Source: Pseudomonadales bacterium (lineage in GTDB: Bacteria > Pseudomonadota > Gammaproteobacteria > Pseudomonadales > Azotimanducaceae). Taken from it: a stretch of 64,000 nucleotides of DNA. Positions 17,316-25,841 of the stretch are shown in pieces (positions within the stretch are counted from its first letter, which is position 1; each line of letters begins with the position of its first letter). The notes under the pieces were generated by a model, which searched no databases, was not told the origin of the DNA, and saw nothing but the letters and a program-made list of their open reading frames with translations. The stretch is from NCBI GenBank assembly GCA_024234635.1, contig JACKNX010000017.1, positions 1 to 64,000 of the forward strand, read 5' to 3'. Made by a program: the position numbers and the translations under genes.

Positions 17316-17633
17316 GTGGCGCTGACAATTGACAAGCCCTGGCGACCCGCGGACCAGGTGCCGCAGGTTCCCGCGCAGCTCGGCGTCTTCGAACTGGCGG
17401 ATGCGGCGGGTGTAGTCGTATTCATCGGGGTCGCGGATGCGCGCAGCCTGTTCGGGCTGCGTGGCGCGGTTGCCGACGCCCTTCAGGCCGTGCCTGGTGC
17501 AGCCGGTTTCCGATACGAGTCCACCTCGGCGTATCACACCCGTTATCGGGAGCTTCTGATGGTGCATCAGGCGACCCATGGCGCTCTGCCCGTACACAAT
17601 GCGCCGATGCAACTGGGTCGTCTGCAGCCGTAG
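17316..17633 (+). CDS. Small uncharacterised protein, possibly GIY-YIG-like fold
   Basis: This 105-residue protein has a GTG start. The pattern LGVFELADAAGVVVFIGVA resembles the two strands of GIY-YIG domains (GVF...FIG for GIY...YIG). The C-terminal YRELLMVHQATHGALPVHN resembles the domain's final helix with its Glu and Asn. I do not recognise a named family with certainty. The gene is co-directional with the TPP enzyme and 24 bases downstream, which suggests an operon. A non-nuclease partner role is possible; this is inference. Confidence 0.6.
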   Translation: MALTIDKPWRPADQVPQVPAQLGVFELADAAGVVVFIGVADARSLFGLRGAVADALQAVPGAAGFRYESTSAYHTRYRELLMVHQATHGALPVHNAPMQLGRLQP

Positions 17634-17774
17634 ACGGCCTACCCGCTGATCGGGCGAGGCGGGGGGGCGGTATTGCCATTGCCTGATATTTGTCAGGTAA
17701 AGGAACCAAAAATCCAGTTGGCCAGGTGTTGGTCGAAAAGTATCTGCAACCCGCTTACGTTTTCTTGAAGGCGG

Positions 17775-17810
17775 TGCAAATTTGTGAGGAATGGTCACCG
17801 CTATACTGGC
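17775..17810 (+). promoter_or_regulatory. Possible promoter for rfbF
   Basis: TATACT at 17802-17807 is a good -10 hexamer. An AATTTG/TTTGTG stretch 15-17 bases upstream could serve as a weak -35. It lies about 45 bases before the rfbF start in a locally AT-richer leader. No experimental support. Confidence 0.35.
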
Positions 17811-17853
17811 GCCCACACGTGAATCCCTCGGGCACAAGCATACGGAAGGCGAC

Positions 17854-18624
17854 ATGAAGGTCATGATTCTGGCGGGCGGGTTTGGCTCGCGCATCAGCGA
17901 AGAAAGTACGATTCGTCCCAAACCGATGGTGGAAATCGGCAACATGCCGATTCTCTGGCACATCATGAAAATCTACTCCCAGCACGGGCTGAACGATTTC
18001 ATCATCTGCTGTGGTTACAAAAGCGAGTACATCAAGGAGTGGTTCACGCACTACCGCTACAGGCACGCGGATGTCACTTTCGACTTCCGCAAGGATGCCG
18101 TGGAAGTTCAGGCGAACGGCGTCGAGCCCTGGCGCGTGACCCTGGTGGAAACCGGCGCCAACACGATGACGGGCGGCCGCATCAAACGCGCCGCCAGATA
18201 TCTGGACGATGAGCCCTTCTGCCTCACCTATGGTGACGGCGTCGGCAATATCGATATTCAGAAGGCGATCCAGTTCCACAAGTGCCATGGCAAGCTGGTG
18301 ACCATGACCGCCGTGCGTCCGGAAGCCCGGTTTGGTGTCTTCCGTCTGGACGACAACGACCTGAGCGTCGACAGCTTCAAGGAGAAGCCGCGCGAAGCGA
18401 ACTACATCAACGGTGGTTACTTCGTTATCGAGCCGAAGGCCGTCGACTATATCGAAGGTGATGAGACGAGTTGGGAACTCGGCCCGATGGAACGAATCGC
18501 CCAGGACGGACAGCTCATGGCCAACCGGCACGATGGCTTCTGGATGGCCATGGACACGCTGCGTGACAAGATCGTGCTGGAGAAGATGTGGAGTGAAGGC
18601 AACGCGCCCTGGAAGATCTGGTAG
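17854..18624 (+). CDS. rfbF: Glucose-1-phosphate cytidylyltransferase
   Basis: A 256-residue nucleotidyltransferase. The start MKVMILAGGFGSRISEES and RPKPMVEIGNMPILWHIM are diagnostic of RfbF, which makes CDP-glucose from CTP and glucose-1-phosphate. YGDGVGNIDI is the metal/sugar site, and the ending GNAPWKIW matches the family. ATG 17854 follows GGAAGG. It normally feeds CDP-dideoxyhexose or CDP-sugar O-antigen pathways, but no rfbG, rfbH or glycosyltransferase is adjacent. The only partner is the DUF4910 gene 37 bases downstream. Confidence 0.93.
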   Translation: MKVMILAGGFGSRISEESTIRPKPMVEIGNMPILWHIMKIYSQHGLNDFIICCGYKSEYIKEWFTHYRYRHADVTFDFRKDAVEVQANGVEPWRVTLVETGANTMTGGRIKRAARYLDDEPFCLTYGDGVGNIDIQKAIQFHKCHGKLVTMTAVRPEARFGVFRLDDNDLSVDSFKEKPREANYINGGYFVIEPKAVDYIEGDETSWELGPMERIAQDGQLMANRHDGFWMAMDTLRDKIVLEKMWSEGNAPWKIW

Positions 18625-18661
18625 CGGTGCGATACTCAACACATTCCGACCGGAAATTCCT

Positions 18662-19951
18662 GTGACAAATACACTCACGGATGGCGCCTCGCTGCACGCG
18701 CTTTGTCAGCGCCTGTTCCCTATCTGCCGCAGCATAACGGGCGATGGTGTACGCCAGACCCTGGATATCCTCCGGGAGTATCTGCCGCTTTCCGTGCACG
18801 AAGTGGCGACCGGTACGCCGGTCTTCGACTGGCAGGTGCCCAGGGAGTGGCGTATTCGCGAGGCGTGGGTTGAGGCGCCTGACGGGACCCGCGTGGTGGA
18901 TTTTGCGCAGAGCAATCTGCATGTGATGAGCTACAGCACACCGGTGGATGCGGTGATGCCACTCGAGCAGTTGCAGAAGAACCTGCACTCGTTGCCGGAA
19001 TTTCCCGACCGCATTCCCTATCGCACGAGCTACTACCAGGAGCGTTGGGGAATCTGTCTCACGGAGCGTGTGCGCAAGGCTTTGCCGGAAGGTGACTATC
19101 GCGTACGCATCGACAGCGCGCTGTTCGATGGCTCACTGACCTACGGCGAGTTTTTTGTCCCCGGGCAGACCAATGCGGAACTGCTGGTATCCACCCACAT
19201 CTGCCATCCTTCGCTCGCCAACGACAATCTGTCCGGGATCGCGGTGGCGGTCGCGCTGGCGCAGGCGCTTTCATCCGCGCGTGACAAGCCACGCTACGGG
19301 GTTCGTTTCATTTTCATACCCGGCACGATCGGCGCCATCACCTGGCTGGCCTGCAATCGCCCACGGTTGCCGAAGATCCGGGCTGGTGTCGTCCTGAGCG
19401 GGGTTGGGGATGCCGGCGCGCTCACGTTCAAGCACAGCCGGCGTGGTGACAGCGCCCTTGAGCGCGCCTTCGCGCGCGTGGTGAGGAGCAAACACGGCCA
19501 GGTCAGGCCATATATTCCCTATGGGTATGACGAACGGCAGTTTTGTTCCCCCGGCATCGACATTCCCATGGGCTGCCTCATGCGCACGCCGTACGGCGAA
19601 TACGATGCCTATCATTCTTCGGCGGACGACCTGGAGCTGATTACACCGGAAGGGCTGGCGGATTCACTCGATACCTGTGCCAGGGCGCTGTCCAGTGTAT
19701 TGACGTCGCCGCGATACCGGAGCCTGAGCCCCGAGTGCGAGCCGCAACTCGGGCGTCGGGGTCTGTACGATGCCATCGGCGGCAACAACGAATCCAAGGT
19801 CCTGCAGCTTGCGCTGCTGTGGATGCTCGCCTACGCGGATGGCGAACACACGATGGATGATCTCGTGGCGCAGTCTGAAATTCCCAGAGCGACGCTGGAG
19901 AAGGCGGCCGGATTACTGCAGGAAGCCGCGTTGCTGGAACGGCTCGACTGA
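18662..19951 (+). CDS. DUF4910 (aminopeptidase-like, M28-related) protein
   Basis: This 429-residue protein begins near LHALCQRLFPICRSITGDGVRQT (two adjoining family motifs). The peptidase-like core has STHICHPSLANDNLSG, whose His and Asp are the zinc ligands of M28-type enzymes. Later motifs are FIPGTIGAITWL, PYGYDERQFCSPG and YHSSADDLE. The last 65 residues look like a winged helix. Such genes are commonly found in surface-polysaccharide clusters; the enzymatic role is unproven. GTG 18662 places the N-terminus as in relatives; no strong ribosome-binding site is seen. Confidence 0.85.
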   Translation: MTNTLTDGASLHALCQRLFPICRSITGDGVRQTLDILREYLPLSVHEVATGTPVFDWQVPREWRIREAWVEAPDGTRVVDFAQSNLHVMSYSTPVDAVMPLEQLQKNLHSLPEFPDRIPYRTSYYQERWGICLTERVRKALPEGDYRVRIDSALFDGSLTYGEFFVPGQTNAELLVSTHICHPSLANDNLSGIAVAVALAQALSSARDKPRYGVRFIFIPGTIGAITWLACNRPRLPKIRAGVVLSGVGDAGALTFKHSRRGDSALERAFARVVRSKHGQVRPYIPYGYDERQFCSPGIDIPMGCLMRTPYGEYDAYHSSADDLELITPEGLADSLDTCARALSSVLTSPRYRSLSPECEPQLGRRGLYDAIGGNNESKVLQLALLWMLAYADGEHTMDDLVAQSEIPRATLEKAAGLLQEAALLERLD

Positions 19952-19999
19952 TCCCCGGAGGCCGCTTGTGGAGCATGTTTTGCTTCCGGTAGAGTGGCG

Positions 20000-20110
20000 G
20001 TTACTTTTTGTAACGATCGTTGGACCTGATCCGGCGAGAGGGTGCGCGACGTCGGTACGCCGCAGTCCCTGAAGGCCGGTAAGGCGGGTGCTCCCCCGCG
20101 GCTGGCGCGC
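20000..20110 (+). ncRNA. Candidate structured 5' leader of the first antiporter gene
   Basis: The 220-bp gap before the antiporter holds nested complementarity. CCGGC (20031-20035) pairs with GCCGG (20075-20079). Inside it, AGGG/CCCT (20039-20042, 20067-20070) and TGCG/CGCA (20043-20046, 20061-20064) extend an inner arm. A second hairpin is GCGGG/CCCGC (20084-20088, 20095-20099). This could be a cation-responsive riboswitch or another leader element. It lacks the GGGGAGUAG core of the yybP-ykoY (Mn2+) class, and I cannot assign a class by eye. Confidence 0.35.
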
Positions 20111-20171
20111 AACACCTCACTCGATCCATCTCCTCCTGTCTTCCCAAGCGTGATCAAAGGAATCCGTCACC

Positions 20172-21110
20172 ATGATTCTCGAGTTGCTGCAACTGCTTCT
20201 GGGGCTGGCTTTGCTCTATTTCGGTGGCGAGTGGCTCGTGAAAGGCGCCAGTCTGCTGGCCCTGCGGCTCGGTGTTTCGCCACTGGTGATCGGTGTGACG
20301 ATTGTTGCGGCCGGTACGAGTGCTCCCGAACTGATGGTGTCGATCACCGCGGCACTGGAGGACCAGAACGATATCTCCCTTGGCAATGTCGTCGGCTCCA
20401 ATATCTGCAATGTCGCGTTGATTCTGGGCGTTACCGCGCTGCTGCACAGTGTGGTGTCCTCGCCACCGCTCCGGCATGTGCATACGCCCTTCATGGTCAT
20501 CGTTACCCTGGCGCTGGTCGTGCTGCTGCTGGACGGTCAACTCGGGCGCGTGGACGGGCTGCTCCTGCTTGCCGGCATCGTTGGTTATACGTGGTACTCG
20601 TTTCACCGGCCCGAGGGCGAAGTTGCCGACGATTTGCCGGGTGAGGAGGTTGTCAGGGCACGCAGCCTCGGCTATGCGCTCGTGTTGACGGGAGCGGGCC
20701 TTGGTCTGCTGTTGCTCGGGGCGAAGGTTCTGGTCGCGGCGGCGGTATCGCTGGCCACGGAAGCGGGTGTCAGCAAGGCGTTCATCGGGTTGACCATCGT
20801 CGCCCTCGGTACGAGTCTTCCGGAACTGACCACGTCGGTGATTGCCGCCATTCGTCGGGAAGGGGATATCGCGGTCGGAAATATCGTCGGCAGCAACCTC
20901 TTCAATATTCTGGGCATCCTTGGCCTGACAGCGCTGATCGAGCCGTTGTCCATGGGTGGTGTGACCTGGTTCGACCTCGGTACGATGCTCGCGCTGGCCA
21001 TCCTGCTGGCCGCATTGCTGCTTTACCGGAAGGTTCTGGCATTGCGCGAAGGCGGGTTGCTGCTTGCCGTCTATATCGGCTACATCACCTGGCTCGCAGC
21101 GGCGTCCTGA
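20172..21110 (+). CDS. Calcium/sodium antiporter (CaCA family, YrbG-like)
   Basis: This 312-residue protein has about ten membrane helices. It carries both CaCA alpha-repeats: GTSAPELMVSI...GNVVGSNICN in the first half and GTSLPELTTSV...GNIVGSNLFN in the second. The acidic Glu in each PEL motif is the ion-binding residue. It should exchange Ca2+ for Na+ or H+ across the inner membrane. A close paralogue lies at 22533. The ATG at 20172 follows AAAGGAA. Confidence 0.92.
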   Translation: MILELLQLLLGLALLYFGGEWLVKGASLLALRLGVSPLVIGVTIVAAGTSAPELMVSITAALEDQNDISLGNVVGSNICNVALILGVTALLHSVVSSPPLRHVHTPFMVIVTLALVVLLLDGQLGRVDGLLLLAGIVGYTWYSFHRPEGEVADDLPGEEVVRARSLGYALVLTGAGLGLLLLGAKVLVAAAVSLATEAGVSKAFIGLTIVALGTSLPELTTSVIAAIRREGDIAVGNIVGSNLFNILGILGLTALIEPLSMGGVTWFDLGTMLALAILLAALLLYRKVLALREGGLLLAVYIGYITWLAAAS

Positions 21111-21299
21111 CGCGGGGACGGCTTGCCTTGGCGGTGCCCGCCTCGTTACAGTGCGTGCCACCTTTCGTAACACCTCAGTCGTGCCAGCGATGAACCCTTT
21201 GCTTTGGTCTCCCGGGGCGGTGAAGTCAGTGGGCAGGTATTGCCCGGCGCCGCAGGCGTACGGTTGCCGCGACAGCGTGACGCGGCGGGACTGAAGGGC

Positions 21300-22466
21300 A
21301 TGGACCTCTCGCTGACCGCCGAGCAGGAGATGCTGGTGCAACTGGTGCGCAGGTTCGTGCGGGAGGAGATCGAGCCGCTCGAACGTCGGCTCGATCCGGA
21401 TGCCGACGAGATCGAGCCTGCCGACAAGTCACGTCTGATTGAAAAAACCCGCGCCATGGGCCTGTACGGTCTCGACATTCCACCGGCCTACGGTGGTCCG
21501 GCGATCGACCTGGTGACGCGTACACTGCTGGCCATCGAGATGAGCCAGCATCGGGCAGGGCTTTATGCCCCGTGTTACGGCGTCTTCGGCGGCGCCGGTC
21601 TGGCCCAGCTTTTCGAAGCCAGCGAGCCACAGAAGGAGAAGTACCTGTATCCGGTACTGCGCGGCGAAAAGCGGGGTTTCTTTGGCCTGACCGAACCGTC
21701 CGGTGGGAGCGATCCGGCGCGTGCGATCCGCACCCGGGCCGTGCGGGACGGCGATCACTGGGTGATCAACGGCGGCAAGATCTTCATCAGCGGCGCTGAC
21801 AAGGCGCAGTTCGGTCTGGTGTTCGCACGCACGGACCCGGACAAGGGGCGTGGCGGTGTCACCTGTTTCATCGTCGACACCGATACGCCGGGCTTTCGCG
21901 TCCGCCGGGTCGTACATACCCTGCGCAGCGCCCACTATGCGACCGAACTGAGCTTCGAGGACATGCGGGTGCCTCACGCGAACATCCTCGGCAAGGTCAA
22001 CGGCGGCTTCGCCATCGCCAACGACCGTCTGACCCGGCAACGCATCCCCTATGCGGCCGGCTGCATCGGCGTTGCGGTCAAGGCGCATGCCATGGCGGTG
22101 GACTACGTGCCCCAGCGGGAGACGTTCGGAGCACCGCTGTCGTCGCGTCAGGCGATTCAGTGGATGCTGGTCGACAACGAGATCGATATCCGCCAGGCGC
22201 GTTGGCTGACGCTCGACGCGGCGGCAAAAGCCGATCGTGGTGAGCCGTTCCGCACTGAGGCGGCAATGGCCAAACTGGTCGCCACAGAGGCCGCCAGTCG
22301 GGTGGTTGACCGCTGCATCCAGATCTTCGGTGGCTACGGGGTCACCAAGGATTTTCCGTTCGAGCGCTGGTATCGCGAAATGCGCATCCGCCGCATCGGC
22401 GAGGGGCCGAGCGAGGTGCAACGACACATCATTGCCCGCGATCTTCTCGACTCACCGCTGCATTGA
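21300..22466 (+). CDS. Acyl-CoA dehydrogenase
   Basis: This 388-residue flavoprotein begins MDLSLTAEQEMLVQLV, the usual helical start. GFFGLTEPSGGSDP and WVINGGKIFISGA are the FAD/substrate motifs. The C-terminal IFGGYGVTKDFPFERWYREMR and IGEGPSEVQRHIIAR regions match the family's IYEGTSEIQR. It catalyses alpha,beta-dehydrogenation of an acyl-CoA with ETF as electron acceptor. It is placed between two antiporter paralogues, which is unusual. Upstream in-frame sequence back to 21204 is not family-like, so ATG 21300 is taken. Confidence 0.93.
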   Translation: MDLSLTAEQEMLVQLVRRFVREEIEPLERRLDPDADEIEPADKSRLIEKTRAMGLYGLDIPPAYGGPAIDLVTRTLLAIEMSQHRAGLYAPCYGVFGGAGLAQLFEASEPQKEKYLYPVLRGEKRGFFGLTEPSGGSDPARAIRTRAVRDGDHWVINGGKIFISGADKAQFGLVFARTDPDKGRGGVTCFIVDTDTPGFRVRRVVHTLRSAHYATELSFEDMRVPHANILGKVNGGFAIANDRLTRQRIPYAAGCIGVAVKAHAMAVDYVPQRETFGAPLSSRQAIQWMLVDNEIDIRQARWLTLDAAAKADRGEPFRTEAAMAKLVATEAASRVVDRCIQIFGGYGVTKDFPFERWYREMRIRRIGEGPSEVQRHIIARDLLDSPLH

Positions 22467-22532
22467 ACATGACACAGCGTTCCCCGAAATATCCGGAACG
22501 TACCGGAAGTGTGGCGGCGCGGAGGGCGAGCA

Positions 22533-23474
22533 GTGGTGTCTGACGTCCTCCTGTTGCTGACAGGCCTTGCCATGCTCTACTTCGGCGGGGAGTGGCTGGT
22601 AAAGGGTGGCAGCCTGCTTGCCACCCGTCTCGGCGTGCCACCACTCGTTATCGGTGTGACCGTCATGGCCATCGGCACGAGCGCACCCGAACTCGTCGTC
22701 TGCGTGCATGCCGCGCTGGCGGGTGAGAACGACATTGCGCTCGGTAATGTCGTTGGTTCCAATATCAGCAATATCGGCCTCATCCTGGGTATTGCCCTGG
22801 TGATGCGCCCCATCATCTCCTCGCCATCGGTGGCGCGCGTGCACGCCCCTGTCATGCTGGTCATTACCGGCGTGGTTCTGCTCATGATGTGGGGTAACGG
22901 GCTTGGCCACGTCGACGGGTTGTTTCTGCTGGTCGGGCTGGCGCTCTATGTCGGCTACTGCTTCCGGGAGTGTCTGCGCGAACCGGAAGAACACGAGGTA
23001 TTCGAAATCGAAGCGCCGGCTGGTCGCGGCATGGGGTATTTTCTGCTGCTCCTTGGTGCCGGTCTCGGCCTGCTGCTGCTTGGCGCACATGTACTGGTGG
23101 AGTCGGCGGTGGATATCGCCCGTGTTGCCGGGGTCAGTGAAGCGTTCATAGGCATCACGATCGTGGCGGTTGGCACCAGCCTGCCTGAACTCACCACCAC
23201 GGTCGTGGCGACCTTGCGCAATGAGGGCGACCTTGCCATCGGCAATGTCGTCGGCAGCAACATCTTCAATCTGCTACTCATCCTCGGCACAACCGCCGTA
23301 ATCGAACCGCTGGTGATGGGTGGCGTGCACTGGACCGATCTGGCCGCGGTATTCCTGATCTCCGCGATACTTGTCGTGCTGTTGCACCGGCGCGGGCGCC
23401 TGGCGCGGGGCAGTGGCATGTTGCTGCTCGGCAGCTACATCTCCTACATGATATGGCTGACCGCAACGGCGTGA
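22533..23474 (+). CDS. Calcium/sodium antiporter (CaCA family), second paralogue
   Basis: About 313 residues, with the same two alpha-repeat motifs as the antiporter at 20172: GTSAPELVVCV...GNVVGSNISN and GTSLPELTTTV...GNVVGSNIFN. LYFGGEWLVKG near the N-terminus is shared almost word for word. The two copies have clearly diverged in the loops, so this is an old duplication or two acquisitions, not a recent one. GTG 22533 follows GGAGGG by 7 bases; GTG 22536 is equally possible. Confidence 0.9.
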   Translation: MVSDVLLLLTGLAMLYFGGEWLVKGGSLLATRLGVPPLVIGVTVMAIGTSAPELVVCVHAALAGENDIALGNVVGSNISNIGLILGIALVMRPIISSPSVARVHAPVMLVITGVVLLMMWGNGLGHVDGLFLLVGLALYVGYCFRECLREPEEHEVFEIEAPAGRGMGYFLLLLGAGLGLLLLGAHVLVESAVDIARVAGVSEAFIGITIVAVGTSLPELTTTVVATLRNEGDLAIGNVVGSNIFNLLLILGTTAVIEPLVMGGVHWTDLAAVFLISAILVVLLHRRGRLARGSGMLLLGSYISYMIWLTATA

Positions 23475-23511
23475 ACCAGGGGCGTGCCGGACGCCGGATG
23501 CCGGCATCGTC

Positions 23512-24741
23512 ATGAGCGGTGCTGTCTACGAACTTCAGATTGTCCTGCCCGAGGATCAGATCGACGCGGTGCTGACCTGGTTCAACCAGGCGCTGCGGCG
23601 ATTGCTCGAAGTCGACGGGTTCGAGAGCGGGCGACTCTATCGACCGGAGGTAACATCCACGGGTTCGGCGCCAGGGTTGATCCTGCAGGCGCGCGTCAGC
23701 GACGCCGATGCGCTGGCGGCCTGGCGGGCGGTCAAGGAAGCCGCGTTCCTGGAAACCGTGCGGGAGCGATACGGCCAGTCGGCAGTCGCCAGCGTGCGGG
23801 TGCTGGCCCCCGTCGCGGAAATTGCCACGCCGAGCGCGGCGGACGGCAACCCGGCGGTAACCGAATGCCCGAATTGCGGTGGGTCGGTGAGAGACAGGTT
23901 CTGCGCGCGTTGCGGTCAGAACAACCAGGTCAGTGTGGTGGCGTTCCCCCGTCTTTTCTCGGAGGTTCTGAAAGATGCCCTGGACCTGGACTCCCGGCTG
24001 TTTCGATCAGCCTGGCTGCTGTTGCTGCGACCGGGCGCACTGACCGTGGAATACCTTGCCGGACGTCGGGTGCGCTATCTGCCGCCCGTGCGGATGTTCG
24101 TTTTTCTGTCGCTGTTCTTTTTCGGCACCATATCGTTGCTTGCGACCGAGGTCGTGCAGGTGAAGACAGCCGCCGATGACGCCAGCCGCGAGGTTCTCGA
24201 AATCGATCGGGATGTCGAGGTGGAAGGCTCGCCGGATGCGATGCTCTCCCTGGACAGCGAAAACCGTGTGATGCGTTGGCTGGAAGAGCGAATGCGGCGC
24301 AACCTGACGCGGTTGCGGGATGATCCCGACTTTGGAAACGACCTTATCGCCAGGGGCATCGGCTATCTGCCGGTGATGATGTTCCTGCTGGCGCCGGCCT
24401 ATGCGCTGCTGATGAAGTTGCTGTATCTGCCTTCCGGTCGCTACTACGTTGAACATCTTGTTTTCACGCTGCATCTGCATGCGTTTTTGTTCCTGACCCT
24501 GGGTGTGATCCTGCTCGGTTCGGCGGCCCTGGAGGCGCTATCGCTGACCGTGCCCTTCCCGGCGCTGCCGGCCGCCGCCTGGTGGACATGGTTTGTGCTC
24601 TATCCGCTGCTGGCCATGCGTCGTGTCTACGCTCAGGGCTGGTTGCGAACGGGCTTCAAGTTTCTGCTGGTGTTGCTTGGCTATCTGCCGTTGCTCGCTA
24701 CCGGCCTCGGTGTAACGGCGCTAGTATCGCTGTCGGTGTGA
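23512..24741 (+). CDS. DUF4286 / zinc-ribbon / DUF3667 fusion membrane protein
   Basis: This 409-residue protein has three parts. Residues 1-100 are a DUF4286-like ferredoxin-fold domain (VYELQIVLP...FESGRLYRP...FLETVRERYG). Residues ~117-135 form a zinc ribbon, CPNCGGSVRDRFCARCGQ. The rest is a DUF3667-type region (ALDLDSRLFRSAWLLLLRPGAL, YLAGRRVRYLPPVRMFVF) with five or six membrane helices and a large loop of about residues 218-275. Function is unknown. It follows the second antiporter by 37 bases. Confidence 0.82.
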   Translation: MSGAVYELQIVLPEDQIDAVLTWFNQALRRLLEVDGFESGRLYRPEVTSTGSAPGLILQARVSDADALAAWRAVKEAAFLETVRERYGQSAVASVRVLAPVAEIATPSAADGNPAVTECPNCGGSVRDRFCARCGQNNQVSVVAFPRLFSEVLKDALDLDSRLFRSAWLLLLRPGALTVEYLAGRRVRYLPPVRMFVFLSLFFFGTISLLATEVVQVKTAADDASREVLEIDRDVEVEGSPDAMLSLDSENRVMRWLEERMRRNLTRLRDDPDFGNDLIARGIGYLPVMMFLLAPAYALLMKLLYLPSGRYYVEHLVFTLHLHAFLFLTLGVILLGSAALEALSLTVPFPALPAAAWWTWFVLYPLLAMRRVYAQGWLRTGFKFLLVLLGYLPLLATGLGVTALVSLSV

Positions 24742-24795
24742 ATGCATTCGCGAACGCAGCACGCCTGCCCGGTTGCCGGTTTCAGAGGAGTCGCC

Positions 24796-25830
24796 ATGAA
24801 AGACGTCTATACCTTCGACGAACTGAACGATCACCACGACTATGCGCGTGAGCATGTCGTGAACGGTCAGCGCCTGCATGGCGGCTTCGATGCCGGCGGC
24901 AACTACATCCCGCCACGCACACGCTCGCGTGCCGAGGCGCTGGCCAACTGGCAGCGGAAACTGGAAGCCGCCGGCGGCAGCCTGTTCGAGGCGGATGCCA
25001 GCCTCCTGACGGGGCCGCGAATGCCGAACAGCGAACAGCAGCGACTGCTGCTGGCCAACGGCCTGACGCGGCCGTTCTGGAACGGTCTGACCATTACCGG
25101 CAAGATCGAGGCGCGTGGCCGCGTGCTGGCGGAAATGCAGTTCCCCGACCTGCAGCAGCTGGTGGTGGAGGATATATCGCGCATGGCGCTCGGCCATCTG
25201 AACAAGGGGCTGCTCGTGGCGCACGGCATCGATGAAGGCGGCGAACCCGACAAGGGCATCGGTGGTCACGACGTGATGTGGTTTGTCGCTCGTGATCTCG
25301 TCATACCGCCGGGCACGCATCCTGACGTACAGCCGCCGGAGAGCATTTCGCGACCGGAAGCGGGCAAACGCTGGATGCCGGAGATCGCCCAGCCCTATGA
25401 GATGTTTCTGAGCTTTCTGATGAATCTGCTGATGATCGAATTCCGGGCGGAAATCGGTTTTGCCAGCACGCAGCAGGTGCTGCGCGCGCCGGAGCTGTTT
25501 ACCGATCATCGGGCAGCCGCCGAGGACGCTGCCGAAATCATCGAGCGGATTCGCACCGACGAGACCATTCACGTGTGGGGGTTGCGGCTGGTACTCGGTG
25601 AGTTGCGGCAACTCCATGTGCGCACCGTGGATGGTGGAACGATGCCGGCCGCCCCGTTGATCGACCGTTTCTGGGCGGGGCTGGTGAGCTGGGCAGTGCA
25701 CGAACAGCCGGTGCTGGCCGCGCAGACCGCCTATCCGGCACTGCGCGAGCAGATTCTCGACAGCGGCCGTGGCGACGCGCTGCTCGACGATTTTTGCAAG
25801 CTTGCCGACGCCGGTGCGCTGCCGGCCTGA
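24796..25830 (+). CDS. Uncharacterised protein with possible diiron (ferritin-like) ligands
   Basis: A 344-residue, mostly helical soluble protein that I do not recognise. Possible metal-ligand positions are VVEDISRMALGHLNKG (Glu and His on one helix), MIEFRAEIGFA (two Glu), and IERIRTDETIHVWGLRL (Glu-x-x-His). Ordered helices with E, E/H and ExxH recall ferritin-like diiron oxidases, but this is a guess from spacing. ATG 24796 follows AGAGGAG. It is the last gene of the plus-strand run that starts with the antiporters. Confidence 0.65.
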   Translation: MKDVYTFDELNDHHDYAREHVVNGQRLHGGFDAGGNYIPPRTRSRAEALANWQRKLEAAGGSLFEADASLLTGPRMPNSEQQRLLLANGLTRPFWNGLTITGKIEARGRVLAEMQFPDLQQLVVEDISRMALGHLNKGLLVAHGIDEGGEPDKGIGGHDVMWFVARDLVIPPGTHPDVQPPESISRPEAGKRWMPEIAQPYEMFLSFLMNLLMIEFRAEIGFASTQQVLRAPELFTDHRAAAEDAAEIIERIRTDETIHVWGLRLVLGELRQLHVRTVDGGTMPAAPLIDRFWAGLVSWAVHEQPVLAAQTAYPALREQILDSGRGDALLDDFCKLADAGALPA

Positions 25831-25841
25831 GAAAGGATGGC

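Noticed and set aside
15549..17966. Long minus-strand open frame (about 800 codons) across the TPP gene
   Set aside because: It is antisense to a well-supported plus-strand enzyme and is rich in Arg/His/Gln without family motifs, as expected of GC-rich shadow frames.
18662..19951. Gly instead of Glu in FIPGTIG of the DUF4910 protein, read at first as loss of a catalytic residue
   Set aside because: From memory, many DUF4910 proteins share PGTIG, so it is probably normal for the family.
20000..20110. yybP-ykoY (Mn2+) riboswitch
   Set aside because: The GGGGAGUAG core and the matching downstream loop are not present.
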